NCBI RefSeq assembly: GCF_000346465.2
Contig: NC_034014.1
Coordinates: forward strand, 27,816,076-27,880,075
Direction of reading: 5' to 3'
DNA: 64,000 bases
Origin: Prunus persica
Taxonomy: Eukaryota > Streptophyta > Magnoliopsida > Rosales > Rosaceae
Shown: piece after piece, positions 1-11,260 of the stretch
How the letters are laid out: every line of letters begins with the position of its first letter
How positions within the stretch are numbered: position 1 is the first letter of the stretch
Made by a program: the position numbers and the translations under genes
Notes under the pieces: generated by a model
Database searches by the model: none
The model's input: only the letters and a program-made list of their open reading frames with translations
Told to the model about the DNA's origin: nothing

Positions 1-1
1 T

Positions 2-3000
2 TCGGCCTCTGGACACGTTTTCGATGATGCACTCAAAGCTTCTCAGGTTCCCAGTTGGAGTTTTGGCCAATCTGGGGTTATATCTAGGTCTTATAGTGTT
101 GGCACAACTAGTAGGGGTGTTTCTGTGATTGCTAGGCTTGCGTCCAAGTTTCGAAACCTTTCGACGTCGATTGAGACTCGTGTGAATGAGAACAATTTTG
201 AGAGGATATATGTTCAGGGTGGTATCAATGTCAAACCTGTGACAGTGGAAAGAATTGATAAGGATGAGAATGTTGTGAGAGAGGAAGAGTCGAGGATAGA
301 AGTTAGTGATGAAAAACAGAATATAAGTAATCAGGAAGGTTTGGATGAAGCTAAGGTTGTGAATGCGCAGAGAGAGTATTCAGATATTGAGAAGGACGCA
401 TGGAAGCTATTGAGGGATTCGGTTGTGACGTATTGTGGGACTCCTGTGGGGACTGTTGCAGCAAATGATCCCGGTGACAAGCAAACATTGAATTATGATC
501 AGGTCTTTATCCGTGATTTTGTTCCGTCAGCGCTTGCATTCTTGCTTAAGGGAGAAGGAGAGATAGTGAAGAACTTCCTTCTTCATACATTGCAATTGCA
601 GGTAATCATTCACATCCACTTATCGAACTTCGTTCCTCTCAAGCATTGATTATACATGTTATCAGTTTTTTAATGAATGATTAACCCATATGAATAGAAA
701 GTTTGGAACCTTATTTATCATTGGTTTATCAATTAACAAGTTGTCAAATATTCAAATTTCCTTTTTATTTCATTTAGACATTGCTAATTTTGGATTTCAA
801 GGATTGACATCATGCATATTTTCTTTCCAAAACATATATTCCTTTGATTTTGGTGAAGCTTTACATTCTTCTGTGGTGATACGTATCAACTGCTATATAT
901 TTTAACAAAAATGGTTCTCCCTCAAGTTATTGATGTTATAGATAACTTCAGTAAATTTTTATGTGGACCACGCTCTTTGCTAGTGTACCTTGAATTAATT
1001 ATTCAGGTTTCTTGAATTCCTAATTATATGTTGCTTTCATCTTAGAGTTGGGAGAAAACTGTTGATTGCTATAGCCCAGGGCAGGGATTGATGCCTGCAA
1101 GTTTTAAAGTTAGAACTGTGCCTCTCGATGGGAATAAATACGAAGAAGTTTTAGATCCCGATTTTGGTGAATCAGCTATTGGCCGGGTTGCACCTGTGGA
1201 TTCTGGTAAGTATATCAGAACTTTATTGGTTGTGCCAATGAAAAATGTGATTCTTTTATAGGATGCTGCACACAGTCTGCTGCTGTTGCCATCCTGGTGT
1301 TATTGGGTGCTCATCCTGTGCATCTTGTAGATTTTCTTGGAAGGAATTCATTTTTAAAGAATTTCCTCTGTTGTAGTATCTAATGACTAATGGTTTGTTA
1401 TTTGGGTAACTTCTCTGGCAGGATTATGGTGGATTATTCTGTTGAGGGCTTATGGAAAGATAACTGGTGACTATGCATTACAGGAAAGGGTGGATGTTCA
1501 AACAGGCTTGAAAATGATCCTGAACCTGTGCTTAACTGATGGGTTTGATATGTTTCCTTCTCTTTTAGTCACAGATGGCTCCTGCATGATAGACCGACGT
1601 ATGGGTATCCATGGTCATCCCCTTGAGATCCAAGTGAGTTGAAAAGCTCTCTTGCATAGTTCTTGAGGGTGCTTATTAATGTTAAAGTATTCATCAATTT
1701 ATGTTCTTTCTGTAGTCTACAATAAGAGGGCTACTTTGTTTGAATGTCACACTTAGAGCCCTTTTAGAGATTGTAAAAAAGGACGTGGAACAGGTTATAG
1801 GTCCAAATTAACGATGTTGGTGGTTTCCTTGTTGAACATAAATACTGAAAATTGTTTAAACTATGCTTCCTGTTCACGTCTTTCTGTTTTTTAAGAATCT
1901 TGGGCTGCGTCCTGTTCATGTCCGTTTGTATGATACCATGCCAGTTTTTATATGGTCATTCCATCCTTATGACAGCCATGTGTTATCGGTTTTAGTGCAG
2001 CATATTCAAGTTAAATTATGTATCGCATTGGGCTAATATCATTTGTGCCAAATATGATTCTTCAGGCCTTATTTTACTCAGCTCTTCGGTGCTCCCGTGA
2101 GATGCTTGCTCTAAATGATGGATCCAACATTTTGGTAAGGGCAATCAACAACAGACTCAGCGCGTTGTCATTCCACATCAGAGAATATTACTGGGTGGAT
2201 ATGAAAAAGATAAATGAGATATATCGATATAAGACAGAAGAGTACTCTACAGAGGCCACCAACAAGTTCAATATCTACCCTGAACAAATTCCTTTGTGGT
2301 TAATGGACTGGATTCCAGAGGAAGGCGGGTATTTTATTGGCAATCTACAACCAGCTCACATGGACTTTAGGTTTTTCACTCTTGGAAATCTTTGGTCCAT
2401 TGTTTCATCTTTGGGTACTCCAAAGCAAAATGACTCTGTACTGAATTTGATAGAAGCCAAATGGGATGATCTTGTGGGGCATATGCCACTTAAGATATGC
2501 TATCCTGCCTTGGAATTTGAAGAGTGGCGTATAATAACTGGCAGTGACCCGAAGAATACGTGAGTTGCCTGCACATTTTTTGCTAATTGTCTTGTTGTAC
2601 CGTCAAATTTGTTCATGATCACTGAAATATGTTTGTCTTGACTCCTACAGCCCTTGGTCATATCATAATAGTGGATCTTGGCCGACACTCCTGTGGCAGG
2701 TAAGCCTTGCCTGGCTAGATAAATACTTTGAGGAATTCTCATTTTTGTGGAATTGGATGTCATGATACAACCATTGTATATTATGGGATTGGAAACTTTC
2801 AGAATTTATGTAGTTTAGGTTCAGTGAAGAAGTTAGGCAGGGAAGGTAGCAGAGACTTAAAAATGTGATCTATGGTCATGTTCAGCATACCTCCCTTCTT
2901 CTTTAAGTATGTATTCAAATTTAGCTGTTCCCTCTCAAATTCTTTAGCTATCCTATTTCAGTTCACATTGGCGTGCCTCAAGATGGGCAGAATTGATCTA

Positions 3001-3288
3001 GCTCAAAAGGCAGCTGATTTGGCTGAGAAGAGGCTTCGATCAGACCGCTGGCCTGAATACTACGATACCAGAACGGGGAAGTTTATCGGAAAGCAATCGC
3101 GACTGTACCAAACATGGACTATTGCTGGGTACCTCACAACTAAAATGCTGTTGGAGAATCCGGAGAAGGCGGCCTTGTTATTCTGGGACGAAGATTATGA
3201 ACTTCTTGAGATCTGTGTTTGTGCACTTAGCAAGAGCGGCCGCAAAAAATGCTCCAGAGGCGCTGCTAAGTCTCAGATTCTCATATAA
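2..3288 (+). CDS. Alkaline/neutral invertase, GH100, organelle-targeted type (5' partial)
   Basis: Hydrolyses sucrose to glucose and fructose. Exons read as 2-601, 1046-1205, 1422-1633, 2066-2559, 2651-2699 and 2962-3288; every junction is GT-AG and keeps the frame, giving 613 visible residues. The frame is open to the window edge, so the start codon and most of the targeting peptide lie upstream. Family hallmarks are the segment around [15 protein letters not shown] in exon 1, the [16 protein letters not shown] block in exon 3 (the Asp there is the family's proposed catalytic acid), the WPEYYD block in exon 6 and the Cys-rich tail [17 protein letters not shown] long N-terminal region before the GH100 domain and six exons fit the mitochondrial/plastid (alpha) group rather than the cytosolic one. 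Which organelle cannot be decided without the N-terminus. Confidence 0.95.
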
Positions 3289-3663
3289 TGAGACTCATTC
3301 TTTCAAGGGCAAATATTTGGCATTTGTACTGTACAGCAACAAGTTTAGGATAGGGTACTAAAAAGTGGATAGAGAACAGTCGTCGACTTCAAAGTGCATT
3401 ATACAGTTTTCGTTTCTTATATTCTGATATTTGCATTTGTTTTGCCATCCGATTAATCAGTTGAGTTGATCGGAATGAGCAACTAAAATGACCAGGTATG
3501 GTGGGAATATTAAGGGTGCCGCAGGAAAGGTAATCTGTCATCTGTATGTACTTGTAACAATTACTACATGTTTACATTACTCCATGTATCTTTTAATGTA
3601 CTTGACACCGAATAATGTATAATTGAATTATATTGTATTAACAGAGTAAGAGTATGATTTTGA

Positions 3664-4023
3664 CTCTGTTTGGATGGAGGAAAATAACTCAGAAGTTGGC
3701 TAAAAGTCGGAAATTGAAGAGGAGAAATTGTTATTTCCATTGTTTGGTAACTTAAGCAAGAAACTTATTAAATGATGCGCATAAAAAATCGTAAAAATTG
3801 AAAAGTAAGATTCCCGAGTTTAATTTCCCTCAAAAGAGGCGTTATTTTGCAATTTTTATTGAGCAGTAATTCATTTTTCACTATAATTTATGTCATTTAC
3901 AAAATTCGACATACATAAATCCAAATGTTGAAAGTATTAAATGTCATAAATTCAAACAATGAAGATCTAAATTCCGTCATTTAAAAATTCTATATAATTT
4001 TCAATTCATTCATTCAAACAGAG
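3664..4023. mobile_element. MITE-like element with terminal inverted repeats
   Basis: The left end CTCTGTTTGGATG is matched by the inverted right end (CTCTGTTTGAATG read on the other strand), about 360 bp apart, and the inside is AT-rich without an ORF. No clear target-site duplication was found, so the superfamily stays open (hAT- or Mutator-like). The rest of 3289-4499, between the convergent invertase and VIP5 genes, holds 3' UTR sequence and the SINE below. Confidence 0.5.
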
Positions 4024-4156
4024 GGACTTTCGGACTTATTTTGAAATTTCCTTAGAGAAAACCTGTATTTTTTATTTTTTAAAAATATATAATTATTACC
4101 AGGTTTGTGAATGGTTTGTTCACTTAGTTGAGGCTCATTAAATTGCCTTTTTCCAC

Positions 4157-4260
4157 CTTTTTTTGTTTGTCATAGTTTGAAAGGGAGAGGGGAAGGTGTC
4201 ATTGGGATTTGAACTTGAGACCATTAATGCAAATGCTCTTACCATTGAGCTATGGACCCA
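4157..4260 (-). mobile_element. tRNA-derived SINE
   Basis: On the minus strand a box A-like stretch (TAGCTCAATGGTAAGAGCA) is followed about 20 nt later by a box B-like stretch (AGTTCAAATCC), the internal Pol III promoter layout of tRNA-derived SINEs. The flanks GTGAAAAAAGATCAAT and GTGGAAAAAGGCAATT look like a diverged 16-bp target-site duplication. It is not a tRNA gene: no cloverleaf can be closed. Confidence 0.6.
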
Positions 4261-4499
4261 TTGATCTTTTTTCACTAAGTACCGAGCATAAAATTTGCAT
4301 TCGTAACAGTAAACCAGATAATGCAATATGATAGACTTAGAGAAAATGGACTGAAAGTTCCTTGAAAGTTGGGTTTAAAAACAGTCCTGGAAAGGTGCAT
4401 ATAAATTTAGACTAACGATAACACTATAAGAGCGGCTTCACCCAACTAAAGAAGCAAAGCTTACAAACCACTACTTAAACGGATAGCGGGGTAGAGCAT

Positions 4500-6428
4500 C
4501 TAGTTGAGAAGCCCTCTTCTTCTGATATAGTCGTTAACAGACAGTGTCGAAGCATGCTTCTTCCCGTCGTCCCGCACTTGGCACCCAACTGTTGCTTCTA
4601 TCTTTTGTTTCCTCGTCATGTATGCAATCTGAGCGCCCTGAGGTCCACCAAGCTTCTGAAGTGGAGCCAACGAGATTGGCAGGTCGAAATTGTGCAGCAT
4701 ATTTGACTCTGTCCCTTTGTCCACTGGAGCACTTGTATCAACCAACTTCCCTGCACCAGCTGCAGCTTCCAGCGCTGCCTCTGTTGCTTCCATGCCACTC
4801 TTTCCTGTTGCTGTTGCTTTGTCCTCGTTACTGGCTACACCTGCAGTTCCGACTGTTGCCTCAGCAGCTTCATCACCTCCTCCTCCAGGCCTTGCAACAT
4901 AGTAATTTCTCGATCTAGTCCATCTTCTTGAGAATGGATCATAACCAGCCTCCCCAGCTTTCAGATTCATATTCACTCGTTTCAATCCTGAAGCATTTTT
5001 AAAATTCTCAACCCTGTTCTTCCTGTTCATCTCAGCTAATCTAAAGGCCTTGGTATCTTTCCCCTGGGTTTGCCTGGATGCTTCCAATTCCTGGAGCCTT
5101 GTCTTGATCTTCTCAACTTCCACCTCATCATCCTTACTTTCTGCAATTTCCAACTGCCTCCTCAATTTATCCTTCTCAACTGCAATATTTACTGGCCTTG
5201 ATGAGGCATACTTTTTCTCCTGCAGCATTTGCTTCACAGTGGTTGCTGAGTAAACATATGTATTCGATTTTTGAAGCATCTCCCTCTTTTCTAATACCTC
5301 TTGTTTGCTTGGCATTCGGCCAGCAGTACGCTCTACTTCCTTAAACCACTGTTTAAACTCCTCCTCCTGGGGAGCAGAATCTGAGACCATAGCCATCTGC
5401 CACTTGGCAGCAGAACTTTCACTGCCCCAAACACAATTCAAATATTTATGTGTGACTTTACCCTCTAGCTTGTACTGCCGGTCAGGATTCATGGCATCCA
5501 CATTCTGAACCATGCAAAGCCTGTAGACAGGACCACTTGATGATCTCCCAATTCCAACCCTAACAAAGCAACCCACAATTAACTCCTCAAAAAATGGTTC
5601 CATAAACCATTTTGCAAGTTTTGACCTTGGGATAGTAATTTCCTTTATCTCCTGAAATGTTGGTGGCTCTGACACGTCATCATCGCTGTCAAGCAATTCA
5701 CCATCTGCACTTGATGCTTCATCTTCACTGTGTAACCCACTTGCATTCTCAATTTGACTGGAGTTACTCAGACTCCACTTGCTCTTGATCGGTGAAGTAC
5801 CCTGGCTACCTTCACTTGCTCTTAATGCGTCCCTCAACTTATGGTGAGCCTTTGAGTCTTGTTGCTTCAGACGTTTTGCTCGTAATTGATTCAATGCATC
5901 GTCCATAGCAGCTGACTTGTCAGCAGTCCTAGCTGATGAGCGTACACCGCGAGACAATGGAAGAGGAGAAGTCTCTTTCCTTGATTGGGTAGATCTTGCA
6001 TTGCCTCTCTTTGATCTCAATTTCTCCATAAAATCCTTACCATCTTTCTTTTCTGCTCGATCTGTCAAAATCATCTCTCTTTCAAGTTCACTCAACTCTG
6101 CCAGCCATTTTCGGTCAGCTTCATTCTTGTATAGATCAGGGCCAACATCAGAGTCATCACTGTTTGCACCCTCATGGTCAGAACCATCGCCATAATCGCT
6201 TTCTTCATCACTGCTCCTTTCATGTTCAAGCCTCTTCTTCAGAGGAACTCGAGAGGGCTTCCTGCTTGCATAACTACGATCATAATCAGAGTCTTCATCC
6301 CTGGAGTCACTTCCGTCATCAGAATAGGAACCTCCACGTTGCTTCCTAGGTGGAAGTCGCTGCCGTTTTTTCCCAGCTGAATTGGTTCTTCCTGCTGCCT
6401 CAAGGAGCAAATTTTCTAAGTCTGCCAT
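4500..6428 (-). CDS. VIP5: RTF1 homologue of the PAF1 complex (VIP5-like)
   Basis: Nuclear transcription-elongation factor subunit; the plant PAF1 complex supports histone H2B ubiquitination and H3K4 methylation, and in Arabidopsis VIP5 keeps FLC expressed. The single 642-codon exon matches the usual length. Residues 1-110 are acidic and Ser/Asp-rich with basic patches. A Plus3 domain runs from about 262 to 395 (ITIPRSKLAKWF, VGCFVRVGIG, YRLCMVQNV, YLNCVWG), followed by a charged helical segment (about 410-480) and a low-complexity Ala/Gly tail. The start MADLENLLLEAAGR is the conserved N-terminus of the family. It converges on the invertase gene. Confidence 0.93.
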   Translation of the reverse strand: MADLENLLLEAAGRTNSAGKKRQRLPPRKQRGGSYSDDGSDSRDEDSDYDRSYASRKPSRVPLKKRLEHERSSDEESDYGDGSDHEGANSDDSDVGPDLYKNEADRKWLAELSELEREMILTDRAEKKDGKDFMEKLRSKRGNARSTQSRKETSPLPLSRGVRSSARTADKSAAMDDALNQLRAKRLKQQDSKAHHKLRDALRASEGSQGTSPIKSKWSLSNSSQIENASGLHSEDEASSADGELLDSDDDVSEPPTFQEIKEITIPRSKLAKWFMEPFFEELIVGCFVRVGIGRSSSGPVYRLCMVQNVDAMNPDRQYKLEGKVTHKYLNCVWGSESSAAKWQMAMVSDSAPQEEEFKQWFKEVERTAGRMPSKQEVLEKREMLQKSNTYVYSATTVKQMLQEKKYASSRPVNIAVEKDKLRRQLEIAESKDDEVEVEKIKTRLQELEASRQTQGKDTKAFRLAEMNRKNRVENFKNASGLKRVNMNLKAGEAGYDPFSRRWTRSRNYYVARPGGGGDEAAEATVGTAGVASNEDKATATGKSGMEATEAALEAAAGAGKLVDTSAPVDKGTESNMLHNFDLPISLAPLQKLGGPQGAQIAYMTRKQKIEATVGCQVRDDGKKHASTLSVNDYIRRRGLLN

Positions 6429-6452
6429 GTCTGGCTGTCTGCCTCTCTGCTA

Positions 6453-7754
6453 CAATAATGCCTCCCTTTACTGGTTGTAATGTACATAAGACAAAGTTCA
6501 ACCACAAGAGGAAAGATTAATATATATTTAGGAGATGTTTCACTAATAGTTACCATAAGCGTATCAAAATAAGCCATACACAATAATCATATTTGAGTTA
6601 CAAGCAATGATGGTAATCTACGCCAATATAGGAAAGCCAACTTATCACAAAATCAGAGTGACACACAGAATCTAAAAGTATATGATAGAAATGCAACTCA
6701 AGTTGACACCAGACTGAGTCAAGATATTCAGTAAGATTCTCATGCATATAAAGATGATACCCTGATTCTTTTATTTAAGAGATGGTCTTAACAATGCCGT
6801 TACACAAACCCGCAACTTTTATAACAGATCTTATAATTCCATTATCTTGCAATTTAAGAATAGATCTTAACAACTTAAGAATTGATAATCCATATGCACG
6901 AAGCAAATGCGCACGCGCGTGCGTGCGAGTGCGGCAGAGAGAGATAGAGAGTAGGTTAAAATGCTACCGTTTTCTCACCACATGTTAGTTAGAACTATAA
7001 CCTTTATGAGGCTAAATTTATTTTTGGAGAAGAACAATATCCAGATTATTGAATTCACTCTTCTCTCATAAATTATTAACAAAATCAGCTCGGGAGATAT
7101 ATCACAAGCGAATGAACAAGAACCCTAACTCATTTAACTGATAAAGAAAGTGACAAACAAAGCAAACAGGTTCTAGTTTATGATACTTCCAGACTGATTC
7201 ACTTTCCACATAATTTACTGTTTCCGGGGATTCCACATGCTAATGTAAAGTCAAGGCTCTCCAAAGTACTAGCCAAAATTCCACCTCACGTTCTAGCACA
7301 AAAAACTTGCAAAATTCACCTACTATAATATTACAAAGAAAATATCAAAAAGGTGAAAATAAATGCAACAATTATAATTGCATGGATGTAAGAATAAAGT
7401 ACATAAAAAAAGTTGCAACCTTTATACCTAGGACAAGAAATTACAACTACTGAAGGGAGACAAAAAAATAAAACAGAGAATCCATACTAGTAACCAGAAA
7501 AGCCCAAAGTCTCTAAGTTCTGCCCCAAACCATAAAATAAAAAGAGAAATAATATGCTGTGTTAAAGTAAAACACCTACAGTTGCTCAAGTAGACAAGAA
7601 CTCAAAGAAACAGTGACAAGTATTCTAGCACAGTGCAAGAGTTAACAGACAACCAACCAAACAACATTTTCGAAAATAAAAAATAATAATTAAAAAAAAC
7701 ACATAAACCCATGTTTGGCTGCTGAGGAAATTTGAGGGAACGAGAAAGATGCTA
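6453..7754 (-). other. Probable 5' UTR intron of the VIP5-like gene
   Basis: On the minus strand a donor-like AAAG/GTAGCA lies near 7754 and an acceptor-like TTGTAG/CAGAG near 6453, 24 nt upstream of the ATG. The interval is AT-rich and shows no supportable ORF. A TATA box upstream near 7.96 kb fits a transcript that crosses this stretch. This is inference; RNA reads across the junction would settle it. Confidence 0.45.
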
Positions 7755-7953
7755 CCTTTATGATCAGGGAGTAATGAGAGCAATTTTCCTAAGAAACCAG
7801 AAGAATTTGGTTCAGTAGGAACATGCCTGGGATGTTTGGTGGCCGAGAAAGTGCGGGAAAGTAGTCAGAAAAGTGATATTTTCAAGGTTTCGTGAGAGAC
7901 CCTCGTATGCTATATGTGTGTACACTCGGTGGCAGCAATAGTCGACGAGTGTG

Positions 7954-7963
7954 CCTTATATAG
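7954..7963 (-). promoter_or_regulatory. TATA box, VIP5-like gene
   Basis: CTATATAAGG on the minus strand, inside the only GC-richer stretch upstream of the gene. It would place the transcription start near 7925, about 170 nt before the proposed 5' UTR donor. Confidence 0.5.
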
Positions 7964-8190
7964 AGGAGGTTGGTTGATATCTAACTAGGAATAGTAGAAA
8001 AGAATCCGCCAATTTAAAAAAGGAAAAACAGCCTAATTTCCAACATAAAATAATATTAAAATATGAATAATTTAAGGGCCGCGTGGCCAACACAAGGCTA
8101 CTTTGACAAAACTTTTGGGCCTTTAGCCCATCTCAAAGGATTTTGTGTAATCGGTATGTCCTGGAATATGAACCCACTGATATTTATTTT

Positions 8191-8375
8191 TATTTATTTT
8201 TAATTTTTTTTATAGAATAGAATCTATTGATTTAAGAGTATTTTAAAAAAATTATTTTGCAACGATAATTTGAATTACTTTAAATTAATTTAATTTACAA
8301 ACTCAAGTTTGGGTGTAATGGAACGGGCTCACTGTCTTATCCAACTCGCCTAATCCACGTCTACAAGAGTCTCTC
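8191..8375 (-). mobile_element. SINE-like dispersed repeat, copy 1
   Basis: Read on the minus strand, a box A-like TTAGGCGAGTTGGATAAG precedes a segment containing GAGCCCGTTCCATTACAC and a degenerate box B, then an A/T-rich tail. The same layout recurs near 61.6 kb on the same strand (see there), which identifies it as a dispersed family. Confidence 0.45.
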
Positions 8376-8448
8376 AGTTCAATAGATGAACCAAATTGCA
8401 TACTTTGGAACACCATTAATAGGAGTTTAAAGACTTTGTGCGGCACAA

Positions 8449-10443
8449 ATGAGCACACAAAATTCACTATCCAGAACTCATTTCCATATCATGCCACCCA
8501 TAATCAGAAACTCACTTCAGTGGGCCCGGAACTTTACCACCCATTCAAACCCATCAATTTTACCAAAAAGACCCAATATTTTAGCTACAAATTTAATTAA
8601 ATCATGTTTTGAAAGGGGATTAATCAAAGAAGCACGTAAGCTGTTCGATGAAATGCCGGAGAGAGACGTGGTTGCATGGACTGCTATTATTGCTGGGTAC
8701 ACGTCTTGCAGTCACCACAGCCATGCATGGGCTCTGTTCTGTGAGATGGTGAGGAATGAAATGGAGCCAAATGCTTTTACTTTTTCTAGTGTGCTGAAGG
8801 CTTGTAAAGGCATGAAAGCTCTTTCGTGTGGTGCATTGGTTCATGGGGGGGCTATCAAGCAAGGCATGCAGGGATCCATTTATGTGGAAAATGCACTCAT
8901 GGACATGTATGCTACTTGTTGTGCTAGCATGGACGACGCATGCATGGTCTTTAATGATATTCATGAAAAAAATGATGTGTCATGGACTACTTTGATCACT
9001 GGCTTCACTCACAGAGGTAATGGCTATAGCGGGCTTCAAGTTTTCCGCCAAATGTTGCTGGTACGTGGCTGATTCATCCTTACACATTTCCTTAAACGAA
9101 TTGGTTTTTCGAAGAATTCTATAGGTAATATGTAAATATCTTGTTACAGCATATGTAGAATTCAGTCTTCGGATCAGTGTACATAACTTTATGCAATGTA
9201 CGTGAAATATTTGAATGTGTTGGCAAAACAGGAGGGAGCAGAACTGAACCCATTTAGCTTTTCAATTGCAATTAGAGCGTGTGCTTCAATCGGGTCGCAT
9301 ACTTTTGGCAAGCAAATACATTCAGCAGTGATTAAACACGGATTTGAGTCCAATCTTCCTGTCATGAATTCGATACTGGACATGTATTGCAGGTTTGGTT
9401 GTTTATCAGAGGCAAATCAGTACTTCCATGAAATGCCTCAAAGAGATTTGATCACATGGAACACCTTAATTTCCGGATATGAAAGATTTGATTCTAAAGA
9501 GTCCCTACTTATATTTTCGCATATGGATACAGAAGGGTTTAGTCCAAATAGCTTCACATTTTGCAGCGTCATATCAGCATGTGCTAACTTAGCAGTTTTA
9601 AACTATGGTGAACAAGTTCATGGCAGAATTATTCGGGGAGGCCTTAATAAGAATTTGGCATTGGCTAATGCCCTTGTTGACATGTATGCCAAGTGTGGAA
9701 GCATAACTGACGCACACAAAATTTTCAGTCAAATGTCTCATAGAAATTTAGTCTCTTGGACTTCCATGATGATCGGATATGGGGCTCATGGATATGGAAA
9801 AGAGGCTGTTGAATTATTTGATGAGATGGTAAAATCAGGTATAAGACCTGATCAAATAGTGTTCATGGCAGTTCTGAGTGCTTGCAGTCACGCCGGACTC
9901 GTTGATGAAGGCTTGAGGTATTTCAAATCTATGATAAATGATTATAAAATTACTCCAGATCAGGACATTTATGGGTGTGTGGTGGATTTGCTAGGCCGTG
10001 CTGGGCGAGTTGAGGAGGCTTATGAATTAATCGAGAGTATGCCATTTAAGCCGGATGAGTCTGTTTGGGGTGCACTTCTTGGAGCTTGTAAAGAACATGA
10101 GCTTCCACATCTAGGCAAAGTGGCTGCTCGGAGGATGTTAGATTTGAGGCCAAATATGGTGGGCACATATGTGATGTTGTCAAATATTTATGCAGCTGAA
10201 GGTGAATGGGGGGAATTTGCGAATACAAGGAAGTTGATGAGAGGTATGGAGAATAAGAAAGAGGCGGGAAGGAGTTGGATTGAGGTAAGAAACCAGGTTT
10301 ATAGTTTTGTTGTAGGAGATAAGGTGGGTTCTCATATAAAGTTGGTATATGGAGTTTTGGAAGTTATGATTTTGCATATGAAAGAGGCAGAGCACATAAA
10401 TGATTTAAATTGCTCTATGCATGACCTAGTTGATGGAACTTGA
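8449..10443 (+). CDS. E-class pentatricopeptide repeat protein, At1g56570/PGN-like
   Basis: PPR proteins bind organellar RNA one repeat per base. Two exons: 8449-9060 and 9232-10443, with a 171-nt phase-0 GT-AG intron. The join reads FRQMLL/EGAELNPFSF, restoring a PPR helix, and gives 607 residues. PLS-type repeats begin near residue 50 (LFDEMPERDVVAWTAI) and run to an E/E+ region ending near 560; there is no DYW domain. Length, order of motifs and the tail (NKKEAGRSWIEVRNQVYSF) agree with Arabidopsis At1g56570 (PGN), a mitochondrial protein linked to stress responses; this is recalled, not searched. The N-terminus is rich in Ser/Thr/Arg/His and poor in acids, as expected of a mitochondrial presequence. 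Confidence 0.9.
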
Positions 10444-11260
10444 ACAGAAGCCGAAACACCTTACTGACAAAAACAGAATGTCCTCAGATTTTTGTAAACG
10501 AATATGATACTGGGCAGCCTGGTAAAGAGGATTAGTTTTTTTATTTTATTATAAGCCAACATGTACAAAACGATCTTGGGAAAAATCCTGCTTTCCAGAG
10601 AATCAAGAGTTCTTTGTTAACAGCTCTCCAAACCTGCAATATTATTCGAAAAGAATTGAATTAACATGCAGCCATAAATATGAAACAACAAAGAAACGGC
10701 TAAACAACATCGAATTTAATGAATTGCATTGTCATCTCACTGTACCTTATGAAGTTCTCTCCCGTATCAAATTCTAAATTCTAACAAAACAGCATCCAAG
10801 CTCACTGGAGTAAGAGATTCCTTAAAATCAATGCTCACAAGTTTCTTATTGTAATTGTTGCTCACATCATTATATGGTGGGATGCTATTACAGAGAGTGT
10901 CTTCAGATTTAGAACCAGTGACCATGAAAAAGAAAGAAACATGAGACCTTTTGTACAGTTCAGATCATTCCATTAGATGTCCACCACTGGTTTCTCGAAC
11001 TCTGAATTCATCCCTCTATCCAACATAATAAACTTCAATGCCTTCCTTCACCTTGCAGAGGTAGTAGTAACTGCATTGATCTTCAACCCCATGATCTATT
11101 TGGTGTGGTCAGTGCACGTAGCTTGATTGCAAAAGCATCATGTTGGTGCCACACCCTGCCTTTCCAGTTCTTGGTAGAACCGGAGAAGTTCTAAAGCAAT
11201 AAACCAACATTAACTAGGTGAATAATGTTCTTACCAACTTGGTTATGTAATACTAGTCTG
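10444..11260. other. Intergenic region between two convergent PPR genes
   Basis: AT-rich spacer holding the 3' UTRs of both flanking PPR genes. No ORF of note, no tRNA-like or repeat structure recognised. Confidence 0.6.

Noticed and set aside
4203..4260. tRNA-like sequence as a tRNA gene
   Set aside because: Box A and B are present, but acceptor and anticodon stems cannot be formed; a SINE explains it better.
4544..4918. Leu/Ser-rich plus-strand ORF
   Set aside because: Antisense shadow of the VIP5 C-terminal region, whose low-complexity Ala/Gly codons keep the other strand open.
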